Source: Bacteroidota bacterium
Lineage (GTDB): Bacteria > Bacteroidota > Bacteroidia > Bacteroidales > Porphyromonadaceae
NCBI GenBank assembly: GCA_023388555.1
Contig: JAEWGA010000086.1
Span: 1 to 10,303 of the forward strand
Direction: 5' to 3'
Length of the DNA stretch: 10,303 nt
Made by a program: the position numbers and the translations under genes. Shown piece after piece: positions 1 through 5,192 of this stretch; within the stretch, counting starts at the first letter, position 1, and each line of letters starts with the position of its first letter. Below the pieces are notes generated by a model. That model was not told the DNA's origin and did no database searches. It was given only the letters and a program-made list of their open reading frames with translations.

Positions 1-2576
1 GTTGTAACCGTGTGGACAACTGGATGCCTAAGGGCGACCCTGGAGACCCTGGAGCCTCTGCCTACGAAATTTGGAAAGAAGAACTGAAAAAAGGCAACAT
101 AGCAGGATTAAACCCGCAGGAATCCACCTTGCAACACTTTTTCCGCTACATGCAGGGGCATAACGGTACCGACAATACCGACAACCCCTACGAGCAATGG
201 AAAAAAATGATTGCAAAGGGCAACACCACCAATCCGCACAAACCCGATGAGTTGTGGCCTGCCGACAAAACCAGTAAGGAGGACTTTTGGAACTTCCTGA
301 CTGGTACCGATGGCAACCCCACCATTGACCCCAACTCCGGGAACTGGGTGATTAATGGAACAGTAACCCCCCATCGTGCTGTTACCCAAGATGGGCAGGA
401 CGCCTACGAGCTGTGGAAACAGATGGTGGAAAAGGGAGAGTTGCAGTGGAATAAGGAGCAAACAGCACTCTCCGACTTCTACCGTTACCTAAAAGCGGAC
501 AATGCCAAAACCATTAGCATCAGCGACGATGGATACTGGATGATTGGTACCGACAAGCAAAACCAAAAGGTAACACCGGACTCGGCCTACGACCTTTGGG
601 TGGCAGAAGTAAAAAAAGGAACGCTCACCCAAGCCGATGGCAAAACCCCTTGGGATACCAACAAGGTGAGCCGTACCGACTTTTACAACTACCTACGTGG
701 CAGCAATGGCGAAAAGGGCGATGACGCCTACGCCGTTTGGAAAGCCGAAGCCGAAAAAGGAAACCTATCCCGACCCGCCTATCCCGACCAGGTATGGCCT
801 GCCGACGAGGTGACCAAAGCAGACTTTTACCGCTTTTTGTTGGGCAAAGATGGAAACCCTGGCCCTAAAGGGCCCCAAGGTGAAAAAGGAGAAACCGGCG
901 ACAAAGGAGAAACCGGTGACAAAGGCCCCGACGGCAGAAACGGCATCGACGGCCTTGGCGTGTACGACATGTGGAAGGCGGACTTAGAAGCCTACAAGGA
1001 TACCCCCGAAGCATTGGTCGACTTTAAGACTGGGCAACCTTGGGACACCACCAAAAACAGCCTAAACGACTTTTACGACTTTATTACCGGCAGGCAAGGT
1101 GTCGCTGGGCGCGATGGTAAACCAGGCATGCCTGGCACACCTGGCAAGCAGCTCTTCTTGTACAAGGGGCGCCCCAATGTACTTATCCAGTACTACATGC
1201 AGGACAAGAGCGAGTATATTGACCCCACTAACGGCTTGGTTACCTACAAGGTGTACACCAAAAATGGCAAAATTGCTCCTAAAGGAACAACGGTAAAAGG
1301 GTTACCGGGCTTTGACAAGGAGAAAACCTTTACGGTAGGAGATGACGGAGTATTTACCATCAAAAACAAGGAACTACCTATCCTGGATACCCCTCTTGGG
1401 CAAGTAGGTGTGGTAGCAGAAGTAACACCTCCAAATGGCACTCCAGAACCCTCAGCGCCCAACACCTTTATACCCAGCCGAATTCAGGTAAAAATAGATA
1501 GCGTATATACCAGCTTAGATAAAACTGGTGGGTACGGGATGCGACACACCCTGTACGTAAAAATCAAACGCTCTAAGAACACCGATTGGGAGAAAGTTCC
1601 AGTCTACTTCCCAACAAGGCCAGCAAAGTTGCAACTGTTGGTAATTGAAAACAAAAACAGCATTTCAAGTGTTCCTAAGAAAAGCTACCTTGGTCCAAAA
1701 AATGAAACAAGCCAACATTTTCCAGGCTCATACGATTTCGCTAATGACATAGGTAGACAACGAGCTATTTACGATCCTGATACTAAAACTCGTTATCTGG
1801 CCGATAATTGGTTTCATAAAACAAAATATACAGCTCGGGTTAAATATTATACCCACCGTTTATCTGGCGGAACGCTCTATGGGGAAAGGCTCCGAAGCAA
1901 TACCATAGTGGAATATGTACCTTGGCAAAAAGGTCCTATCCTAAAAAGTATGGTCCTAAGCAAGAGGAGCACCAACAACAATTATGATATGTTTAAGGAG
2001 GCTAATGGTGAATTTGACTTCTCGCATATCGACTGGACAATTATTCCCAAAGACTATCAATTAAAAGCCACCAAGAACCCCGACGGTTCAACACTTCTTT
2101 CTGTACAACTCTACACCGAGGAGGAAGCCAAGAACGCGAGGATGTTCTATATTGCGGCCAATGTTAAAGACGGACAAAGAAATGTAGTAGTTTCATCAAA
2201 GGAAAAAATGTCCTCCTTTAACGACCCGAAATTTAAGCTTCTGGACCTTTACGTTGGTGCCCAAATCTTCATTAACCCTTACACCCAATATAACGAAGAG
2301 GCATTTGGAGACCAAATATTACTACGCCAAGAGTCAACCTATCATTTCAGTGGCTTTAGAGCTAGCAGTGAATTTGGATATAGCGAAAAACATAAAGCTT
2401 GGCATATGGGCCTGATAGATGGTAAAATAACCTGGGATAACAGCTATGATAAAGAAGGTGGTAGCAGTGGAGACACCACCACTAATCCCACACCTATAAC
2501 AGGAGGAGGTGGTGGTGATGATGGTAGCAACACAGCCACTACTACTGTTCCTGTAGCTGGCGGGGCTCAACCTTAA
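1..2576 (+). CDS. Large collagen-like modular surface lipoprotein, 5' end outside window
   Basis: The reading frame is open from the left edge to TAA at 2574-2576. A GTG at 12-14 is probably not the start: in frame before it lies a Cys codon at 3-5, exactly 20 residues before the first module, and the paralogue at 3886-5106 has its lipobox Cys exactly 20 residues before its first module. So nt 3-5 is probably the lipidated Cys and the signal peptide lies off the window. From there: a PKGDPG segment; six modules starting YEIWK, YEQWK, YELWK, YDLWV, YAVWK and YDMWK (nt 63, 189, 405, 588, 729, 963); Gly-X-Y stretches at 843-959 and 1089-1151; then about 470 residues I do not recognise, likely beta-rich; and a Gly/Thr-rich tail ending AQP. 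Location at the outer membrane or cell surface is inferred. Composition falls to about 37% GC by hand count at 1621-1860. The reading frame is certain; the function is unknown. Confidence 0.85.
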   Translation, partial: CNRVDNWMPKGDPGDPGASAYEIWKEELKKGNIAGLNPQESTLQHFFRYMQGHNGTDNTDNPYEQWKKMIAKGNTTNPHKPDELWPADKTSKEDFWNFLTGTDGNPTIDPNSGNWVINGTVTPHRAVTQDGQDAYELWKQMVEKGELQWNKEQTALSDFYRYLKADNAKTISISDDGYWMIGTDKQNQKVTPDSAYDLWVAEVKKGTLTQADGKTPWDTNKVSRTDFYNYLRGSNGEKGDDAYAVWKAEAEKGNLSRPAYPDQVWPADEVTKADFYRFLLGKDGNPGPKGPQGEKGETGDKGETGDKGPDGRNGIDGLGVYDMWKADLEAYKDTPEALVDFKTGQPWDTTKNSLNDFYDFITGRQGVAGRDGKPGMPGTPGKQLFLYKGRPNVLIQYYMQDKSEYIDPTNGLVTYKVYTKNGKIAPKGTTVKGLPGFDKEKTFTVGDDGVFTIKNKELPILDTPLGQVGVVAEVTPPNGTPEPSAPNTFIPSRIQVKIDSVYTSLDKTGGYGMRHTLYVKIKRSKNTDWEKVPVYFPTRPAKLQLLVIENKNSISSVPKKSYLGPKNETSQHFPGSYDFANDIGRQRAIYDPDTKTRYLADNWFHKTKYTARVKYYTHRLSGGTLYGERLRSNTIVEYVPWQKGPILKSMVLSKRSTNNNYDMFKEANGEFDFSHIDWTIIPKDYQLKATKNPDGSTLLSVQLYTEEEAKNARMFYIAANVKDGQRNVVVSSKEKMSSFNDPKFKLLDLYVGAQIFINPYTQYNEEAFGDQILLRQESTYHFSGFRASSEFGYSEKHKAWHMGLIDGKITWDNSYDKEGGSSGDTTTNPTPITGGGGGDDGSNTATTTVPVAGGAQP
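63..1088 (+). repeat. Six-copy 'YxxWK...DFYxxLxGxxG' protein module array (copy A)
   Basis: Six degenerate protein modules start at nt 63, 189, 405, 588, 729 and 963, giving spacings of 42, 72, 61, 47 and 78 residues. Each opens with Tyr-x-x-Trp and a Lys/Glu-rich helix ending in a KG-like turn. Most then have a W-P/D-x-D patch (for example LWPADKTS, VWPADEVT, PWDTNKVS) and close with an aromatic helix and a Gly-rich turn (DFWNFLTGTDG, DFYRFLLGKDG, DFYDFITGRQG). Insertions GNWVING and DDGYWMIG follow modules two and three. The repeats are visible at protein level and have diverged at DNA level. Confidence 0.85.
843..959 (+). repeat. Collagen-like Gly-X-Y stretch, 13 triplets, with an 18-bp DNA tandem repeat
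   Basis: Thirteen consecutive Gly-X-Y triplets lie between modules five and six, starting GKD GNP GPK GPQ GEK. Within them an 18-bp unit (888-905 and 906-923, differing at one base) encodes GET GDK twice. Lys/Glu/Asp-rich triplets of this kind are typical of bacterial collagen-like stalks. Trimerisation is inferred, and 13 triplets is short for a stable triple helix. A second run of seven triplets lies at 1089-1151. Confidence 0.85.
1089..1151 (+). repeat. Second collagen-like stretch, seven Gly-X-Y triplets
   Basis: Seven triplets (GRQ GVA GRD GKP GMP GTP GKQ) follow module six and lead into the unique C-terminal region. The paralogue at 3886-5106 also turns Gly-rich directly after module six but then ends, so this is where the two proteins part company. 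Confidence 0.8.
2457..2573 (+). other. Low-complexity Gly/Thr/Asp-rich C-terminal tail of the large lipoprotein
   Basis: The last 39 residues are rich in Gly, Ser, Thr and Asp, including a run of five glycines followed by two aspartates, and end VAGGAQP. The paralogue ends AGANAQP, so both proteins finish with the same Ala-Gln-Pro. The tail is too short, and unlike in composition, to be a type IX secretion C-terminal domain. Confidence 0.6.
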
Positions 2577-2630
2577 TATTTACCACTGTGTGTATTAACA
2601 ATAACTATTGCAACAGATATAACAATAACA

Positions 2631-3848
2631 ATGAATAGAAAAGCAATCGTACTCTCTGCTCTAATGTTAACGATAGGGAGCAGTTACAACGCAATGGCTC
2701 AGGAAACCGCCCCTGAGCAACCCGAACGCAAAAACGGCTGGGAAATAGGTATAGGTGGTAATATGTTCCAAACCTCTCGGTACAGCGTGCTTAGCTTTGG
2801 GAAAAATGCAACCGATGGCTATAGCCTGCACACCAGCAAACGCGACGTTATGTTTGGAGGTGAACTCTATTTGGCTCGCGAGCTACACCCCAACTTAGCC
2901 ATAGACCTACAAGGGGTGTTCGGCTTCTCCCAGGACCCTATTGCCACTGGCAAAACAAACCGCTGGATAGGTATGGGTACGTTGGGCTTGCAATGGCGCT
3001 TGGGTAAGTACTGGGGAACTGGTGTTATAGACCCCTTCTTGCGGATTGGTGCCGGCTACATGTACAAAAACTACACGGTAGCCTATACTGGGAAAGAGGC
3101 TCTGCAAAACGTGCCTGCCGATGCTAACAAGGAGATGTCGTGGCAGTTTGCCCATAACTACAATAAGTCTGGCGCCGACCGTAACGGTGTTATACCTATT
3201 GCCTTTGGTGCCGGTGTACATATGTGGGTGAACGATAACTTTGGTTTGGGTATCCAGGGCGACTACCTGTACCTGCCTTACAAACAGGTAGCCAACATAC
3301 CACAAGTGGCAGTACGCCTTATGTGGCGCTGGGGCGGAAGCAGCCTACAGCCAGCACCCACCGTGCAGTATGTGGACCGCGTAATAGAGAAGGTAGTAGA
3401 GGTGCCTGCTAAGCAAGAGGTTGCCCCAGCTATACCAGTAGCCCCAGCTACCACTCCTGGCACTGCACCTGCCACCACTACCCTGTGCGACCTGTTTGGT
3501 AACATCCACTTCGACTTTGATGACCACCGCCTGAGCGATGCCAACAACGACCTGTTGGACCGCATTGCTAACGTGATGATAGAACATGCCGACCGCCGTT
3601 ACCTAATTGTGGGTTACACCGATGCGCGCGGTACCGTGGACTACAATATTCGCTTAGGACAACGCCGTGCCGACGAAGTGAAGAAGGCTCTTGTAGCACG
3701 TGGCGTGAATGAAGCTATCCTGAAGACCAAGAGCGCCGGTAAGCACGCCGCCTTCATTAAGGCTGCCGACAAGAACGAGGTGCGCCGTGGCGACCGTAAA
3801 GTGATAGTGGAAATAATCACGAACATGGAGTACTGGGATCGCCTATAA
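2631..3848 (+). CDS. OmpA-family outer-membrane protein with C-terminal peptidoglycan-binding domain
   Basis: The 405-residue product starts with a Sec signal peptide (Lys-rich start, hydrophobic core, likely cleavage AMA|QE after residue 23). Residues about 35-235 look like a porin-type beta barrel, with alternating aromatic strands ending VAVRLMWRW. Residues about 240-284 are a Pro/Ala-rich linker, and about 285-400 form an OmpA C-terminal domain. The domain shows the family landmarks: IHFDFDDHRL; Asp331 in GYTDARG and Arg346 in the N-x-x-L-x-x-x-R-A helix (NIRLGQRRADEV), which by family knowledge bind diaminopimelate of peptidoglycan; and GDRKVIVEI near the end. It should tie the outer membrane to the cell wall. 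It lies 54 bp after one collagen-like lipoprotein and 37 bp before its paralogue, suggesting co-transcription and possibly a shared assembly. No TAnnTTTG box is visible in the short upstream gap. Confidence 0.93.
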   Translation: MNRKAIVLSALMLTIGSSYNAMAQETAPEQPERKNGWEIGIGGNMFQTSRYSVLSFGKNATDGYSLHTSKRDVMFGGELYLARELHPNLAIDLQGVFGFSQDPIATGKTNRWIGMGTLGLQWRLGKYWGTGVIDPFLRIGAGYMYKNYTVAYTGKEALQNVPADANKEMSWQFAHNYNKSGADRNGVIPIAFGAGVHMWVNDNFGLGIQGDYLYLPYKQVANIPQVAVRLMWRWGGSSLQPAPTVQYVDRVIEKVVEVPAKQEVAPAIPVAPATTPGTAPATTTLCDLFGNIHFDFDDHRLSDANNDLLDRIANVMIEHADRRYLIVGYTDARGTVDYNIRLGQRRADEVKKALVARGVNEAILKTKSAGKHAAFIKAADKNEVRRGDRKVIVEIITNMEYWDRL

Positions 3849-3861
3849 GGCGGCCCCACAC

Positions 3862-3878
3862 TCCTCTTAAAAAGAGGA
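3862..3878 (+). promoter_or_regulatory. Perfect 7-bp hairpin covering the RBS-like AGGA before the second lipoprotein gene
   Basis: TCCTCTT (3862-3868) and AAGAGGA (3872-3878) are perfect inverted copies around an AAA loop. The 3' arm contains the only Shine-Dalgarno-like sequence I see in this cluster: AGGA at 3875-3878, seven bases before the ATG at 3886. The hairpin could mask the ribosome site and lower translation of the third gene. The pairing is seen directly; the regulatory role is inferred. There is no U-tract after it, so it is not an intrinsic terminator. Confidence 0.5.
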
Positions 3879-3885
3879 TACCAAA

Positions 3886-5106
3886 ATGAAGAGGCAATAT
3901 AAACAACTCCTATCCCTGCTTACCGTAGCCCTACTGTTGGGCTCGGGCTGTAGCGAAGAAAGGTTCGACTTTCCGAAAGGAGACCCTGGCGTTTCGGGAA
4001 TATCGGCTTACCAACTATGGAAAAATGGTGTTGCCGATGGTAGCATCGACTGGCCTCGGGACGCAGTAGATATGCGTGACTTTATGCTCTTCCAAAAAGC
4101 GCATGATGGCAAAAATGGGGCTACCGTATTGGACTTGTTTAAGGAATACATACAGTCCGGCAACGTACCCAACCCCCACAACCCCAGCGAAACATGGCCT
4201 AAAGACCAAGTGGACGAGCGTAGCTTTTGGGAGTTTGTCACCGGTAAGGATGGCGCCATACCCGTGGTAACAGATGGTGTATGGACCATTAACGGACAAA
4301 AAACGACATTCCCAGGACGTAACTCTGCCAACGGTGCCGACCCTTACGAGGTATGGAAAAACGCCGTGAAAAAGGGTGAGATAGAGTGGGATGCCAACGC
4401 CTTAGAGTGGAGCGACTACCTGCGATTTCTGAAAGGGTCGGCAGCCTCCGTGCCTTCCATTGGCGAAGATGGCTACTGGTACATTGGACAAACACCCCTA
4501 ACCGTAAATGGTGAAAAGGTGAAAGCGCATGGCACTCGTGCCTACGACATGTGGGTGGAGGACGTGAAAGCAAACAAGGTAACCCTACCCGATGGTACCG
4601 CCTGGCCTGCCGATAAAACCTCCGAGGAGGATATGATGCGTTACCTCGCTGGAAAAAATGGCGAACCTGGCGACTCCGCCTACGAGGTGTGGAAACAGAT
4701 GGTGGAAGCCGGCGAGATGCCCGACCCCAGAGACCCCAACCAAAAGTGGAGCACCACCGACAGCGACCTGAACGCCTTTTACAAGTACCTTTGTGGCAAA
4801 GATGGCGCACAGGGGCCAAAAGGTGACAAGGGAGAAACGGGCGACAAAGGTGACAAGGGAGAAACCGGTGGACCTGGTGCCGATGGTACCGATGGCAAAG
4901 ACGGTAAAAGTGCCTATGAAATCTGGAAGGAGGACCTAAAGGCTCGTTGTGGTACTCCTAACGCCTTGAAAAAGAAAGGTACAAATGAGGATTGGCCTTG
5001 CGACTCGGACTCCCGTTTGAGCTTCTACGAATTCATTGAAGGAGCAGCAGCAGTAGATGGAGCCGATGGTGCAGATGGCACCGCAGGTGCTAACGCACAG
5101 CCCTAA
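3886..5106 (+). CDS. Collagen-like modular surface lipoprotein, paralogue of the gene at 1-2576
   Basis: The 406-residue product has a lipoprotein signal peptide with Cys22 as the likely lipidation site (LLLGSGC). SEER follows at once, an acidic +2/+3 pattern that resembles the surface-export signal described for Bacteroidetes lipoproteins. Next come FPKGDPG; six modules starting YQLWK (42), VLDLF (81), YEVWK (154), YDMWV (220), YEVWK (266) and YEIWK (344); GVWTING and EDGYWYIG insertions after modules two and three; 13 Gly-X-Y triplets at residues 304-342; and a short Gly/Ala/Asp-rich end finishing ANAQP. Module order and spacing match the first gene almost residue for residue, but the roughly 470-residue C-terminal region is missing. 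Start: this ATG gives a complete signal peptide and has AGGA seven bases upstream. Its partner is probably the OmpA protein 37 bp upstream. No enzymatic motif is visible; a structural or adhesive role is a guess. Confidence 0.88.
   Translation: MKRQYKQLLSLLTVALLLGSGCSEERFDFPKGDPGVSGISAYQLWKNGVADGSIDWPRDAVDMRDFMLFQKAHDGKNGATVLDLFKEYIQSGNVPNPHNPSETWPKDQVDERSFWEFVTGKDGAIPVVTDGVWTINGQKTTFPGRNSANGADPYEVWKNAVKKGEIEWDANALEWSDYLRFLKGSAASVPSIGEDGYWYIGQTPLTVNGEKVKAHGTRAYDMWVEDVKANKVTLPDGTAWPADKTSEEDMMRYLAGKNGEPGDSAYEVWKQMVEAGEMPDPRDPNQKWSTTDSDLNAFYKYLCGKDGAQGPKGDKGETGDKGDKGETGGPGADGTDGKDGKSAYEIWKEDLKARCGTPNALKKKGTNEDWPCDSDSRLSFYEFIEGAAAVDGADGADGTAGANAQP
4009..5040 (+). repeat. Six-copy 'YxxWK' protein module array (copy B)
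   Basis: Modules start at nt 4009, 4126, 4345, 4543, 4681 and 4915, giving spacings of 39, 73, 66, 46 and 78 residues against 42, 72, 61, 47 and 78 in copy A. Module two is the most diverged (VLDLF instead of Y-x-x-W). The W-P-x-D patch recurs (DWPRDAVD, TWPKDQVD, AWPADKTS, DWPCDSDS), as does the closing aromatic helix with GKDG/GKNG turns. Corresponding modules in A and B look more alike than neighbours within one protein, which suggests the array is older than the gene duplication. Confidence 0.85.
4795..4911 (+). repeat. Collagen-like Gly-X-Y stretch, 13 triplets, with a 27-bp DNA tandem repeat
   Basis: Thirteen Gly-X-Y triplets (GKD GAQ GPK GDK GET GDK, and so on) sit between modules five and six, the same place and number as in the paralogue. 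A 27-bp unit is repeated at 4819-4845 and 4846-4872 with few differences. Because the unit is a multiple of nine bases, slippage would add or remove whole triplets without a frameshift. Confidence 0.85.
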
Positions 5107-5120
5107 CTTCTTTTACCAAT

Positions 5121-5173
5121 AAAAAAAAAGCGGAGACTTCGCTGGGATTAACCAGGAAGTCTCCGCTTCTTTT
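5121..5173. terminator. Bidirectional intrinsic terminator between convergent operons
   Basis: A perfect 13-bp stem (5128-5140 with 5156-5168) encloses a further CTGG/CCAG pairing around GATTAA. On the - strand the stem is followed by nine T (complement of the A-run at 5121-5129), a strong terminator for the operon ending with priA at 5193. On the + strand the tract is weaker (CTTCTTTT, with the stem's final TT included) but usable for the lipoprotein operon ending at 5106. Confidence 0.9.
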
Positions 5174-5192
5174 GCTATTATGCGGGGTAATA

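Noticed and set aside
63..1151. CRISPR or DNA-level repeat array
   Set aside because: The periodicity is at protein level with diverged codons and variable spacing; only short 18-bp and 27-bp tandem copies exist at DNA level.
2457..2576. Type IX secretion C-terminal sorting domain on the large lipoprotein
   Set aside because: The end is a low-complexity Gly/Thr tail without the Lys-rich beta-sandwich end expected, and the protein appears to be a lipoprotein.
2594..2632. AT-rich near-direct repeat (TTAACAATAACT and ATAACAATAACA) before the OmpA gene as an operator
   Set aside because: It is short and low in complexity, typical of A-rich leaders in this phylum; there is no symmetry or promoter box beside it.
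2907..3305. 132-codon open frame antisense to the OmpA-family gene
   Set aside because: It is opposite the beta-barrel coding region, has no recognisable features and no promoter, so it is a shadow frame.
4289..4819. 176-codon open frame antisense to the second lipoprotein gene
   Set aside because: It is Arg/Pro/His-rich shadow coding opposite a clearly real repetitive gene, with no domain or start signal.
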